From Dactylorhiza incarnata (taxonomy: Eukaryota > Streptophyta > Magnoliopsida > Asparagales > Orchidaceae): 64,000 nucleotides of DNA. A program made the translations under genes and the position numbers. The number at the start of each line of letters is the position of its first letter. Position 1 is the first letter of the stretch. This document shows, piece after piece, positions 40,318 to 53,280 of the stretch. Location of the stretch: assembly GCA_033032865.1 (NCBI GenBank), contig JAWHQI010000019.1:10086001-10150000 (forward strand), in the 5' to 3' direction. Under the pieces are notes generated by a model. The model was not told the DNA's origin and ran no database searches. It worked only from the letters and a program-made list of their open reading frames with translations.

Positions 40318-43300
40318 TAACATCCCCATAACAACGAGACCCCGAAGATGCATTTTGTCATGATAAGGTCATGAAATTGATCTAAGAGAACAAAATGTCC
40401 CTAAGAACCAAGGTGAATAGGTGAAAATCACCTTGGTGTGCAAATAGCCTATTTTAGCTCCCAAGCCTAGATTTTGAGGTTCAAGCTTCATAATGACTAT
40501 TTGACCCCATTATGACATCCCTAACCCTTAGGGAGTCCCTTGGGTCACTAAGGACTCATTGGGGTCAACCTAAATTGGTCATTTTGACCAAAGTCAACTC
40601 TAGCTTGAAATAGTTCAACCATCCCTATTAAGGGTCAATTAGGATTCCAATGATCAAATTGATCAGGACCAAGCTCTCCAAGATTACTTAAGGAGTCTAA
40701 TGGGTCCACATTGGACCCTTGGGATAAGACAATTTTGGGAAATTAGGTCAATTGCCCCAAAAGCCCCAATTTGACCTAAATGAACTAATCCCCTCAATTG
40801 ACCTTCAATAGGCCCAATGTGATCAATTATCCAATTGATCACACCAAACCCTCTATGACCATTTGTAGGTACTAGTGAGGCAACATTGGACCCTTGGGAT
40901 AAGCCAATTTTGGGAAATTAGGTCAATTGCCCCAAAAGCCCCAATTTGGTCTAAATGAACTAATCTCCTCAATTGACCTTCAATTTACTCAATGTGATCA
41001 AATTGGCCACCCCTAACACTCCAAGATTACTTAGGGAGTCTAATGGGTCCACATTGGACCCTAGAGACAAGCCAATTTTGGGAAATTAGGCAAAATTACC
41101 AAATTGCCACAAATTATAATTTATGCCCTTTATGGTTCAATTGGACAAATTGACCTAGCCCAACCCTTCCTAAACCCTAAGGGGAGTATATAAGACCTAA
41201 ATGAACCCAGGGTGTACATTCAATTTTGGAGGATTAGGGAAAAATCACCAAAATGCCCAAATTGCCCCTGTAAGTAATTATGTGCAAATAAACCCCATGT
41301 GACCCCACCATGACCTAATTCCTCTTGAAATAGGTCCATAAGGTCTAAGGCACCAATGTGGATCAGCCACATTGGTTGGGGTGAGCTTGAGTCAAGATCA
41401 AACTCAATAGGCCCAATTTTGCATATTTGGGTCAAGTGAGCCCAAACTCAAATCAATTGGACTTAGCCCAATCCCATGACCCAATAGTCAGCCCACATGA
41501 TCTCTGAACCCCAAGCCCTCTGAAATTAATTAGGGGAGTAAATGCCATGGTCTATGTGTAGATTTTGGAGGAAGAGGACAAGGGGGAAAGGAAGAGGAGA
41601 ATGAGGAATGGTTGCCAAATGGCGCCCCACTTCCCTTCCCCAAGCTCTGCTCTGAGCTGGGGAATCAATTGCCATCAGAATTGGGCAGAGAGAGGGAGGA
41701 TTGGATTGGCTAAGATGGGCGGAAAGGTTGGCTGAGATCCATCAATGGCATGAAGCCATATACCCCTTCTCTCCCTCATTTCTCCCTTCCAACATCTTCA
41801 AACCTCCAGAGCAGCCGAACCCCCAAGTTTGGAGAAGAATTCAGCTGATGCAACCCAGAAGAGCCATGGCACCGAAAAGCTCAAGTACGGCAATGGCGAC
41901 CAACTCAACCACTGGGAATGCAGCTCGAATTCAGGCAAGATCCTTACCCCCTCCATCTGTTCTAGCTTCCCATTCGTATATATTGAAGATCCCAGCTCAA
42001 TTGAGCTGGGATCGTGCTTCTCTTTCGACTTAGTCATTCCCAATTTTTGGCAGGGGGTGCTTTTGGGCATGCATGAGTTGAAATTTGGGGCATGCATGAG
42101 TCATGCATTAAAGCACCCCTACCAAAAATTGGGAATGACTAAGTCGAAAGAGAAGCACGATCCCAACTCAATTGAGCTGGGATCTTCAATATAAATGAAT
42201 AGGAAGTTAGCACAGATGGAGGGGGTAAGGATCTTGCCTAAATTCGAGCTGCATTCCCGGTGGTTGAGCGGGTTGCCATTGTCGTCCTTAAGATTTTTAA
42301 TGGCATGGCTCTTCTAGGTTGCAGCAGCTGACTTCTTCTCCAAACTTGGGGGTTCGGCTGCACTGGAGGTTCTGAAGATGTTGAAAGGGAGAAATGAGGT
42401 AGATTAGGGATATATGGCTTCATGCCATTGATGGATCTCGGCCAACCTTTCCACCCATCTTAGCCAATCCAATCCTCCCTCTCTCTGCCCAATTCTGATG
42501 GAAATTGATTCCCCAGCTCAGATCAAAGCTTGGGGAAGGGAAGTGGGGTTCCATTTGGCACCCATTCCTCATTCTCCTCTTCCTTACCCCCTTGTCCTCT
42601 TCCTCCAAAATTTACACTTAGACCATGGAATTTACTCTCCTAATTTCGAATTTCAGAGGGCTTGGGGTTCAGAGATCATGTGGGCTGACCATTGGGTCAT
42701 GGGATTGGGCTAAGTCCAATTGATTTGAGTTTGGGCTCACTTGACCCAAATAGGCCAAATAGGGGATTTTGAGTTTGGGCTTGACCCAAGCTCACACCAA
42801 CCAATGTGGTTGACCCACATTGGTGCCTTAGACCTTATGGACCTATTTCAAGAGGAATTAGGTCATGGTGGGGTCACATGGGGTTTATTTGCACATAATT
42901 GCTTATAGTGGCAATTTGGGCATTTTGGTGATTTTGCCCTAATCCTCCAAAATTGAATATACACCCTGGGTTCATTTAGGTCCCATATACTCCCCTTACG
43001 GTTTAGGAAGGGTTGTGCTAGGTCAATTTCGCCAATTGAGGGCCAATTGAACCATATAGTGCATAAATTGTAATTTGGGGCAATTTGGTAATTTTGCCTA
43101 ATTTCCCAAACTTGGCTTGTCCCAAGGGTCCAATGTCGACCCATTAGACTCCCTAAGTAATCTTGGTGTGTTATGTGTGATCAATTTGATCATATTGAGT
43201 CAATTGAAGGTCAATTAAGGAGATTAGTTCATTTAGACCAAATTGTGGCTTTTTGGGCAATTGACCTAATTTCCCAAAATTGGCTTATCCCAAGGGTCCA

Positions 43301-43850
43301 ATGTTGCCTCACTAGTACCTCCTAATGGAAATAGAGGGTTTGGTGTGATCAATTTGATCACATTGGGCCAATTGAAGGTCAATTGAGGGGATTAGTTCAT
43401 TTAGGTCAAATTGGGGCTTTTTGGGCAATTGACCTAATTTCCCAAAAGTGGTTTATCCCAAGGGTCCAATGTGGACCCATTAGACTTCTTAAGTAATCTT
43501 GGAGAGCTTAGGCCTGATCAATTTGATCATTTGAATCCTAATTGACCTTTAATAGGGATGGTTGACATATTTCAAGCTAGAGTTGACTTTGGTCAAAATA
43601 ACCAATTTAGGTTGACCCCAATGAGTCCTTAGTGACCCAAGGGACTCCCTAAGGGTTAGGGATGTCATAGTGGTGTCAAATAGTCATTATGAATCTTAAA
43701 CCTTAAAACAAGGCTTGGGTGCTAAAATATGTTATTTGCACACCAAGGTGATTTTCACCTATTCACCTTGGTTCTTAGAGCCATTTCATTCTCTTAGAGA
43801 AATGTCATGACAAAACGCATCTTAGGGGTATAGTGATTTTGGGGATGTTA
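40318..43850. repeat. 3.5-kb palindrome, arms ~1.75 kb, loop ~45 bp
   Basis: TAACATCCCCATAAC at 40318 mirrors the sequence ending GGGGATGTTA at 43850, and complementarity continues to a centre near 42087 (TGCTTTT at 42064, AAAGCACCCC at 42109). Each arm has about three direct repeats of roughly 170 bp with CCAATTTTGGGAAATTAGGT and a local palindrome GATCCCAGCTCAATTG/AGCTGGGATC near 41991 and 42160. Arm identity is high but not perfect. Mirrored open frames (41701-42033 plus, 42238-42608 minus) have no recognisable coding content. The right end is followed by a Tekay-like 3' internal segment, so the arms may derive from a gypsy LTR. Confidence 0.88.
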
Positions 43851-43958
43851 CAATTCCCATAAACGAAGAAATAATTTCGTCCCTGAAATTTAAGCTAGGG
43901 CTACGGGGTTAGAGATCTAATATACCTGTAGGGTATTTGTAATAAAAAATCTAGACTT
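43851..43958 (-). other. 3' internal end of a Tekay-type gypsy, minus strand
   Basis: On the minus strand it reads AAATTTCAGGGACGAAATTA, then ATTTC and GGGAATTGTAACATCCCC. The Tekay element at 57740-57785 has the same GGGACGAAATT block just ahead of a TGTAACACCCC LTR start. The copia-B element is inserted at 43958. Confidence 0.55.
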
Positions 43959-45131
43959 TGTTGGATCTTGAGGCACCCTTAGAGGCGGGTGAATAAGGGT
44001 TTTAGACAACTTTAATCATTTATAGAAAACTTTAGATATTTTATTAGAAGTAAGTTAAATCAAAAGTAAAGAGAAAGAAATTAGAAATGAAATCAATTTT
44101 ATTATACAAGAAAAGGCATGATTATCATTAATAGAATTGGTAACAAAATCTGATTTCTATGACGCTATAAATCGAAGGAGAAATATGAAATTCTCTTTTC
44201 ATTTTATATACCGGCTCTTCTCAGTAAGAATCGGTTGGCTTTAGCCGATCTTTCCCCAGATACGGCCTCAAGTCGCTCTAGCCCTTCTATCCCTAGAAAG
44301 TCCTCGAGCACCCCCTAGATCTACTCCCTAGACTCAGTCGCCAACACGAGGCGAATTCCTCCTTAAGTCCTACCCAGACCTAGTCGCCAACACGAAGGGA
44401 GTTCATGAACCGATTATAAAGATAAATATAGAAGACAAATATAAAAACTCCCTATGAGGTTACCTGAAGGAGACGATGAAGAATCGCTGAAGATCATTGA
44501 TGTCCAAGCGTGCGATCTTCACATTGAGTTAGTGGGTCGATTCAAGCCTCCTTTGATTCCTCATTTTGAAATTGAGTGGGAGATCCTTTTTGGTCTGGAA
44601 ATACGGCCCTCACAAATAATTCAGAGTGCTGGAATAGGGCTCCTTGGCATTGGATTGTTGAAGAAGACCAAATCCACCTATTTATAGGACTGGAAGCTAA
44701 CGTTGGCGTTAAGGCTAACGCCTGGCGTTGACCCAGTATAGAAATGTTTTAATGGCTCGGATCTTCGAAACAAGAAGGTGATTCTGCATCTTTGGAAACA
44801 TTCATTTTAGGCAACCTTAACTCTAGCGTTGAGTCTAACGCCTGGCATTGAGTCAAATCATTCCCAAAATTCTCCTGTAATCACGGCATCTTCCCTCCAT
44901 GTCATTTTCATCATGGTGGGAATGAAAGTCAATGCTAGCATTAAGAGTTAACATCGGGCGTTAGCTCTCTTCCATTCTTTTCAGCTTGTGAGCAAATCCA
45001 TACCAACAACAGCAACCTAGTGTCATTTTTGTTTAAACCTGCATGCTAAAAACATAATGGCAAACAAGATCAAATACAAGTAGGATTTATTATTCTCAAA
45101 TCAAAGGGATGCAGAAAACCATGTTCCAACA
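43959..45131 (-). mobile_element. 3' LTR of copia-B element
   Basis: TATAAATA on the minus strand at 44679-44686 is the likely TATA box. AACGCC/GGCGTT palindromes cluster at 44700-44960. Confidence 0.9.
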
Positions 45132-48100
45132 ATCTCCCCTTTTGATAATAACAAATCCAATAGAGGTAAATCAGATTAATATATAAGAGAGATGTGTTTT
45201 TAGAACGATATATGACACTAAGCAATATTGAGACATTAATAAGAATTATAGATTATTAAATTATGCCCCCCCCCCCCCCCTACATAAGTGCTCCCCCTTA
45301 GAGTATGCTCCCATAGACTAGATTCATGCTCCCCTTTAATCTAGTGAATCTTACTCCTTTAATCATTATGATTTATCATTTTATTCTCCCCTTTTGTTAT
45401 TGGCAAAAGTGGGTGTAGTGAAAACTAGAGTAAATAAGACAAAAGTTGGGACATAACTAAGTGAGGATTAAGAGTTTTGTTTAAACATAAAGTAAATCAT
45501 GATCGAGATAATGGAGAGAGTAGCACAGCGGAAAAAGATATGATAAGCGTGAAAGAACAACAGTCCATTTTTTTTGTTTTACCGAAGGAATTCTACCACT
45601 TGCTTTTCAAAGTGAATTTTTTAAAGTAACTTGTTGGAAGAAATGCAATATAGTTTGACAAGCACAAGTGAATAAAAACCTTACAAGTAATCATGAGAAA
45701 GCATGGTAAAAATACACATGATCAAATTAGGAATGCGGTAAAACAAAACAAAATAACTAAGATTAACATTTTTGTAATTGTTTGACCATTCCAACAATAT
45801 GTCTAGACTCTTCACATTTGAGCATTTAACTTTGAAAATTTTCATATCTAATAGGCAAGCATGATTTAACATATTCAAAAATATAATAGCTACAATGTAA
45901 CAAATTCGTATTTCAAGTAAAGAAAACATTGTAGAAATCATGCATTGCAATCTAGTGCTTTTACTTAAGTTTGTAGAGAATTATGTAATTTTGCATTAGG
46001 ATCCAATTCTCATGAGTAGAAGAAGCTTTATGAAAAATAATGATGTGTGCATAAGATTTTTTGCTAAAAGTATACAAGTGAAATAATAAAAACACATGAC
46101 ATATATAATGAAATAGTAACAACAATATTAAGATTGTAATCTTATAATTACTTTCACACATCAATTTTATAACAAAATTTCAAAGCACATAAATGGAGTA
46201 CAACTACCAAGATGCTGCGCCCACACAATGCTCATTAAAACTTATCAGGGAGCAAAGTATTACTTGGGGGATCACATAAGCATTTTTATAATTTTTTATT
46301 TTTAGTGATCCGGTGTACAAATAGAAGTGAAAAAAAATTGTGTTTGCACAAGACACTTTACAATTCTTTCCAAGGTGCTCAACCTCACAATGCTCATTAA
46401 GACTTATCAGGAGGGTGAGTAGTGCTTGGTGGAGTTATCTTTGGCATTTTATTTTATATTGTTGTAATTTTGGGCCAAAGGTCTCCGAATTTACTTGTTG
46501 TTGCAAACCCTTATAATTTTGAAATAACATTTCTATGTGTGCAAGAAATTTATTGTTTGAATGATGGTGTAGGTAATTTAGACATGCAACTTAATTTGTT
46601 AAAATTATTACACTACACAACCATGCAAGACTAAGATTATGAGCACATGTAGATTACCAAAATAGTGGGTGAATGAATCATTGATTAACATAAAACATTA
46701 CTCATACTTAGAGACATGCCAGACAATCATACACAATTTTCTATAGACTATTTCATTGCACATAATCAGATTAAGGTCAAGGCATGAAGATAAAACAATG
46801 TATAGGAAATTTGAAATTAAAATTAGACATTGCAGATAATCTTTAAGTGTATGCCTAAAAAATTTTGACCAATTGAAACAAAATAACTAAAATGTTTGCT
46901 CTTGTGAAGTCATATAGTCAAACAATAATTTTGTAAATATTTAAAACAAAACAAATAACAAAATCATATTTTTGATCATTTTGAATTATTTGAATTTTTT
47001 GTATTTTGGAATAAACCAACCAAATTAATAACAAAATAATTTCAAAACTGAGAAAAGAAACAGAGAAAAATCATTATAAAAATACAAGAAATAGTGTAAA
47101 GAAATCAGAATTTCAATTTGGCCAAAAGAGCTAACACCTGGCGTTAACTACTCAACGCCCAATCAGAACACTATTTTTTGAGATTTTTGAGATTTTTTTC
47201 TATAGAATAGAGAGTATGTATATAAACCTTCTCAGTGTAAAAATTTCAGAGAATTTGGAGATGATTAGAAGGCTTATTAAGCATGTATTATTTGTTCAAA
47301 AAAGTTTTTTATATTTTTATTTGGTTTTCTAATATTTATGTTTTACAATATTATTAAAGCTCAAAAATGATAAAATATGCAAAACACAAGAGAAGCATGT
47401 TCAATCAACTCAAGACTGTATGAAGAGTATAATCATAAAGAGTGCATGCAAACCATATGATATAGGTATATCCTATATTATAATACCCTAACTATATGCA
47501 TATACACTAGCCCCGTACTAAGTGACGGATGGACATGAGGAGCTATACACATGCCGTAGGTTGGGGTGTTAATCCCATATGCACACACTAGGGAACTCTC
47601 ACCCTAGCACTCTTTCCCCCCAGTGCCACTCAAGGCCCCACTATAACCCTCCCCGGTTAAGGACAAGACATGACTTAGAGGTTAGGTCTTCTAATGCATA
47701 CAATCCTACGCCCTCGCTATTGTGAGACACATTATGTGAGTGAATGATCATGGACATCCTAAGCATTTTTTCCTATGGAAACATAGTTATTTTATCTTTC
47801 AATTTTTCTACCCCCTTTTTAAAATTAATTCAGTGTGGCAATAAGAGATAACTAGCATGTGTGATAACATTTATAAGCTGATACCGCTAGAATGATGAGT
47901 TTGATAGAATGTTGCATGTAATCAACAATAGTATTTCAATTTTAGACATAGGATAAAGAGATGATTCTAATTGATTTTTCCTTAGGGATATAAGTTTATT
48001 CTGTGGTCTACATATAAATGAGATACATGCAAAACATAATAGATTTATATACTAATCATGATCACAAACTATATGTTGAAAGCAATAAGATATTTTGTAG

Positions 48101-49400
48101 TTATATTTAATGTTTGAATTTAAAAGATCTTTTGATTTTGCATGATCATTAATTTTATCTTATAGAAATTTACGTACTCATATATAATTATTCATAATTA
48201 TGTAGGTGAAGTATGTAAAACAATTCATATTCATCCTTTTTCAAAATATTTTAGAGAAAGAATGTGAGGTGAAAAATGAATATAGTGAGAAACTAATTTT
48301 GGTTATTTTGAAAAGTTTTTTAAATTTTCTCTTTGAATTTTTGAATATTCACCAAGACATATATATAATTTTCTTGACTTTCAAATTTCATTGTTCTATT
48401 TTTCTTTAACATACCATCCCATTGTATAACTAGCATTGTCATTGATTTTTTATAGTAAGTGATGATGCTAGTTGAAAAGTTATGATAACAAGGTGCAATG
48501 TTATGTAAATATTACAAGCATATAATTTGTTGGAAGGGCACACATGAGTATATGACATAAAATCCGTAGACATAAAAATTGCCGAAAAAAAACTGAGATA
48601 ACTTCTAAATGGAGTTGAATTTTGGCAATTTTGAGGGTCGAAATGAACTCAAATGAGCGATTCTCATTTGCCATTGCATAAGGCTTCTCGACCTCGTTCC
48701 GAAAAGATATTGTGGGCGAAATTCTGACAAGCGAATCAAAAGTTATGATCGTATAAAGTTTGGGTCAAAATCTCACATATTTTATTTATATTTTTTTTTT
48801 TTTTTTTAGAAAAAGTTACCAAAGGACTATATTATTTTTCTGAAAGTGCAAGACAATGATAGTTTTCATTTCCAGTCATTGCAAGAGTACGCATGGGTGT
48901 ATAATCAATTTGATCTTTGCTAGACTTTGGTTGGACTTAGCAATTTAGAGTGGATCTTGGACTTCCCGAGGTCTACACTATGAGGGGTTCGCACCGGTAC
49001 TAGGAGATATGATGGGGTGACATCCCAAATCTCCCTTTCTCAAGATATTTAAGTGTTATTGTTTGCTACCCAAAACTATTTAAAATTTATAGACTCAAAA
49101 TTTCTGAAAGAGAAAAAGTGAAGTTCATGATTTCATAAATCTAGATAAATATCTTATAGCAAATTTTGAATTCGATTTATGCGGATAATATAAGATATTT
49201 ATAGGCAATGAATTTGGGAAGATAGATAGGTCATCAAAATAAAATTTGACTTTGAATTTTGATTAATTTGATTTATAAACTTTTTAAATTTTAAGAGATA
49301 AAGTCATATTTCCAATAATATATAAGATGACCATGACATGACAGCTTAAAAAATAGGAAAACAAGAAAAACAAAAAAAAGGCATTAAAGCATATCATGAA
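45132..49400 (-). other. AT-rich non-coding interior of copia-B element
   Basis: No reading frame longer than about 90 codons and no retroelement domain on either strand. Part of it (48215-48375) recurs at 15096-15240. A less AT-rich patch at 47480-47740 (CTAGCCCCGTACTAAGTGAC...CCTCCCCGGTTAAGG) stands out from its surroundings. Confidence 0.6.
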
Positions 49401-49419
49401 GTAGAAATTTGTTTATTCC

Positions 49420-49560
49420 ATTTTGAAAAGATTCTACTTCATGCATTTGATGATACCTAATGAGTAAGAGATTTAGGTATCCAAAGAGGACCAAGAGGGA
49501 CGGTTCCTTTGGGTACCTACATCAAGTTGGCTTTTGGGGAGATAAGGATGAGTGGACCCT
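49420..49560 (-). pseudogene. Copia-B gag-protease junction remnant
   Basis: On the minus strand it encodes VPKGTVPLGPLWIPKSL among stops. WVPK-type motifs are common in copia polyproteins between the gag knuckle and the protease. The same block recurs at 35700-35830. Confidence 0.5.
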
Positions 49561-49875
49561 TTCATTTGACATTAACGCATCATTCTTAAGTATGGGTCTC
49601 CATTCATACCTTGGAAAAATATTATTTTTATTTTTCAAATTTCCATAATCATTTACTTGAGTTTTTGGATAAAAATCACTTTTGAATTTATTATATATGG
49701 GAAATTTGATTGCATTTAGTTTTATGTTGGGAGAAGATTGATATTGTAAATGATGGCGATGATAGTGTTTTGTAATTTCATTTATAATCTTTTGATGTTT
49801 TTCATTTCCTTTGTTTGGCTTAGTCAAATTAAGAAAATTCATATTCTACTTGCTTTTGAATTTTTCTTTATATTG

Positions 49876-50949
49876 TCAATGTATGTTTTGAGCATTTTTC
49901 TTTATGATTTCTTTGAGCAAGTTGATTTTAGTTTCTAATACATTATTCTTAATTTTTAGATTATGTATAGCTTTATTATAAGCGATTGTGCTATTCTTAA
50001 GAGTGGAAATAATAGAGTCAATATGAGTTTGATAGTTATTTCTAAATTCCTCAAATGTTTCAACCATCTCCTTGATTTCAATTTTAAAAATTTGGCACGT
50101 AGCACAATCACCTTTCAAAGATGAATTTTCTAACGACAGTTTTTCATTATGTTCTATTGCAATTAAAAGTTCTTTTTCAAAATCCTTGAATTTTTCTTTA
50201 ATATTATTACAATTAAAATAAGGTTTTATATTTTCAATTGAAGAGACATGGGTAGAACTAGATAAATCAGATTTTGATTCTATTTTAACTTTTTCTTTTA
50301 AACCATTATTTTCTAAGCGCAATTTGCAATTCGCATTTTTCAATTTCTTAATTTTGTGCTTTGTACTTTGTAGCAATTGTAATGTAGAAATAGAATTGCA
50401 AACAATAAGGGAATTCGATTTCCTTACATTTCTTTTGGATGAGGAAAGGTTTGAATATAATGTTCCTTTGACATCTTCATGTTCCTCTTCCAAAAATGTG
50501 TTGTCATCATCCCTTCCGATTGAGGTGCATTCCATGGATCCATCATGTGAGGAGCTTTCTTGAGTACTTGTGCAGGCTTGCATATTCTCTGGTTCTTGTG
50601 ATTGTTTCATACCTACAGAAGGAGAATCATAAGTTCTTTCAAGAAAATTCAAAATCTCATATATGGCAGGCAAAGTATAAATGAATTTGAAAATCTTTTG
50701 ATCTAACGCACAAAATAGACTATTTATAGATTTTGCATTTAAAACAATTTCGTTTCTAATTAATACGCTAGGTGGTTTTTCAATAGTAATATTCCAAACT
50801 TTTTCATCTAAGGCTGTAAGAAAAATTTTCATTAATATTTTACACCTTTTATAATTTTTGCCCATAAATAAAGGTGGTAATAATAATTTTTCATTTATAT
50901 TAAAATTTTCCCCACTAGTAGAAGCGAGATCATGATCAAGAAGCGCCAT
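49876..50949 (-). CDS. Copia-B gag-like protein
   Basis: An uninterrupted 357-codon frame from the ATG at 50949 (MALLDHDLASTSGE). The frame also runs back through the primer site, so I chose the first ATG after it. Residues about 25-125 resemble a copia UBN2 gag domain (PPLFMGKNYKRCKILMKIFL, DEKVWNI, NAKSINSLFCALDQK, YEILNFLERTYDS). An acidic/Ser-rich part follows, then a long Leu/Lys/Glu coiled coil (TKHKIKKLKNANCKLRLEN onward). There is no zinc knuckle; a CATC near residue 290 is isolated. An open gag without pol suggests either retained function in trans or chance survival. Confidence 0.75.
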   Translation of the reverse strand: MALLDHDLASTSGENFNINEKLLLPPLFMGKNYKRCKILMKIFLTALDEKVWNITIEKPPSVLIRNEIVLNAKSINSLFCALDQKIFKFIYTLPAIYEILNFLERTYDSPSVGMKQSQEPENMQACTSTQESSSHDGSMECTSIGRDDDNTFLEEEHEDVKGTLYSNLSSSKRNVRKSNSLIVCNSISTLQLLQSTKHKIKKLKNANCKLRLENNGLKEKVKIESKSDLSSSTHVSSIENIKPYFNCNNIKEKFKDFEKELLIAIEHNEKLSLENSSLKGDCATCQIFKIEIKEMVETFEEFRNNYQTHIDSIISTLKNSTIAYNKAIHNLKIKNNVLETKINLLKEIIKKNAQNIH

Positions 50950-50998
50950 TATTCCCGGTGGTGAAACCGTTTTGGAATAACCTAGTTCTGATACCACT

Positions 50999-52165
50999 TG
51001 TTGGATCTAAATCGCCCTTTGAGGGGGGATTAAGGATTTTAGAAAACTTTAATCCTTTATATACAACTTTAGATATTTTATTAGAAGTATGTTAAATCAA
51101 AAGTAAAGAGATAGAAATTATAAATCAAATTAATTTTATTAAACAAGAAAAGACATGATTATCATTTATAAAATTGATTACAAAATCTGATTTCTATGAC
51201 GCTAGAAATCGAAGGCGAAATGTGAAATTCTCTTTTCATTTTATATACCGACTCTTCTCAATATGAACCCGTTGGCTTTAACCGATCTCTCCCCATATAT
51301 GACCTCAAGCCGCCCTAGCCCTTCTATCCCTAGAAAGACCTCGAGCACCCCCTAGATCTACTCCTTAGACCTAGTCGCCAACATGAGGCGAATCCTCCCT
51401 AAGTCCTACCCATACCTAGTCGCCAACACGAGGCGAATTCACGAAACGATTACAAAGATAAATATAAAAGACAAATATATAACTCCCTATTAGGAAATCT
51501 GAAGGAGACGACGAAGAATCACTGAAGATCGTTGAAGTCTAAACGTGCATTCTTCGCGTTGAGTTAGCGTGTCGATCTAAGCCTCCTTTGATTCCTCCTT
51601 TTGAAATTGAGTGGGAGGTCCTTTGTGGTCTGGAAATACGGCCCTGACAAATAATTCAGAGTGCTAGAATAGGGCTCCTTGTCATTGGATTGTTGAAGAA
51701 GACAAAATCCACCTATTTATAGGACTAGAAGCTAACGCCGACGTTAAGGCTAACGCCTGGCGTTGACCCAGTATAGAAATGTTTAATGGCTCAAATCTTC
51801 AAAACATGAAAGAGATTCTGCATCTTTGGAAACATTCATTTTATGAAACCTTAATGTTGGTGTTGAGTATAACGTCTGGCATTGTGTCAAATCATTCCCA
51901 AAATGCTCCTGCAATCACAACAACTTCCCTCCATGCCATTTTCATCTTGGTGGGAATGAAAGTCAATGTCGACGTTATGATTTAACATCGAGCATTAGCT
52001 CTATTCCATTCTTTTTAGCTTGTGAGCAAATCCAGACCAACAACAGCAACCTAGTATCATCTTTGTTCAAACCTGCATGCTAAAAACACAACGGCAAACA
52101 AGATCAAATACAAGTAGGATTTGTTATTCTTAAATCAAAGGGATGCAGAAAACCATGTTCCAACA
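50999..52165 (-). mobile_element. 5' LTR of copia-B element
   Basis: TATAAATA on the minus strand at 51714-51721. AACGCC/GGCGTT palindromes at 51730-51766. Adjoins the primer site at its left edge. Confidence 0.9.
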
Positions 52166-53280
52166 GACTTGTCTTCCGAGATTATAATAGGTTTATAGCT
52201 TCTGCAACATTGGTCCTCATTTTTGTTAATCTCAGGCCAAGCTCAAATATTGCTCAAGACTTATCACTTACGGATCAAATATTAATAAGATATGCTGTCA
52301 TCTCCAATTCATTCCAGAAGTTTTGTAAGTGGTGATTTACTGGTTTCAACTCTTCAAACTGTCATATTTCTCTGCCTAATTCTTAGTCCATTTATACTTA
52401 TGGCGTCCACCAATTTGTGCACAAAGTATTATTTATCATGGCCCAATAGGTTTAATAAAATTTCCAGAGACTAGTTATGATCTGAAATAGTGTTCAATAG
52501 AATTCCATTGTCTTTCCTCATTAAAATAATTCCAGAAGATTAATTATATGGCTAAGGGTGCAAAACCCATTTTTTGAAAGAAGTATGATGACTAATCAAT
52601 AGTTAACTCTAATAAAATTTTCAGAAGTTTAATGGAGATCGCAAGTCTATCTACTCATTTCTATAATATTCCAGCCTCAATTTTTTAACATATCCATTTT
52701 TTGTAATACAACAAGTTCCACAAAGTGTCATCTGATTCCTTTAAGTGAGACCCTAAGTCTCAAGACTTTTCAGAGAGTTTTGACCCTTGTGCAATCATTT
52801 GAGATCCTTGTGACCACTTAGTAAAACTCATTATGGATTTGTCAACGACTTATACAACACCTTGAATAGTCGATGTTATCATGTATTAATGAAGACCTGA
52901 TCTCCCTTATATTGTGCGTTATGTAGTTATCTTCTTCATTTTACCTGAAGGTTTGAGAGATTTTTAATACCTTGTGTCGATTTCCTGATTTTAAGGTGGA
53001 GTGGGTAGAACTTAGCAAACGTCCAAGTGTGTGTCAAGGAGTTGTTTCACTGATCTCCTCATTTGTAATTAATGCAGAAGAGGATATTTCTCCCCAAAAA
53101 AATTTCTCTCCTATTCCTTAGCGATCAAACATGATATTAACAATCTTCATCACTCAAAATAATGGGGTGAATTTTTCCGGCTCATGGACCTAGTATTAAG
53201 GGATTATGAATACTCGAGGGGTAAAACTTTCTTTAGTACTGTCGAGGGAGTTATATTGCAGTGACTCGTGTCTCTAAAAT
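52166..53280. other. Unrecognised AT-rich sequence between two insertions
   Basis: Bounded by the copia-B duplication (GACTT) and a Tat-type LTR. No frame of note. It should continue 43851-43958, i.e. be the interior of the element whose LTR forms the palindrome, but it shows no Tekay pol on either strand. Phrases such as AATTCCAGAAG and AATTTCCAGAGAC recur loosely. Confidence 0.4.

Larger units (their letters stand above)
43959..52165 (-). mobile_element. Complete copia-B element, minus strand, gag only
   Basis: LTRs at 43959-45131 (1,173 bp) and 50999-52165 (1,167 bp) have inverted ends TGTTGGA...TCCAACA and a perfect duplication GACTT (43954-43958, 52166-52170). On the minus strand the primer site TGGTATCAGAAC (50984-50995) adjoins the right LTR, and the purine tract AAAAGGGGAGAT precedes the left LTR. 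The 5.9-kb interior codes for a gag-like protein next to the 5' LTR and a decayed gag-protease junction. I find no RT or integrase; the rest is AT-rich. LTRs differ noticeably, at roughly 10% in their first 200 bp, so it is old. It must have relied on an autonomous relative. Confidence 0.93.

Noticed and set aside
41701..42608. Mirrored frames of 110-121 codons as genes
   Set aside because: The same peptide is encoded on opposite strands of the two palindrome arms and shows no domain; it follows from the duplication.
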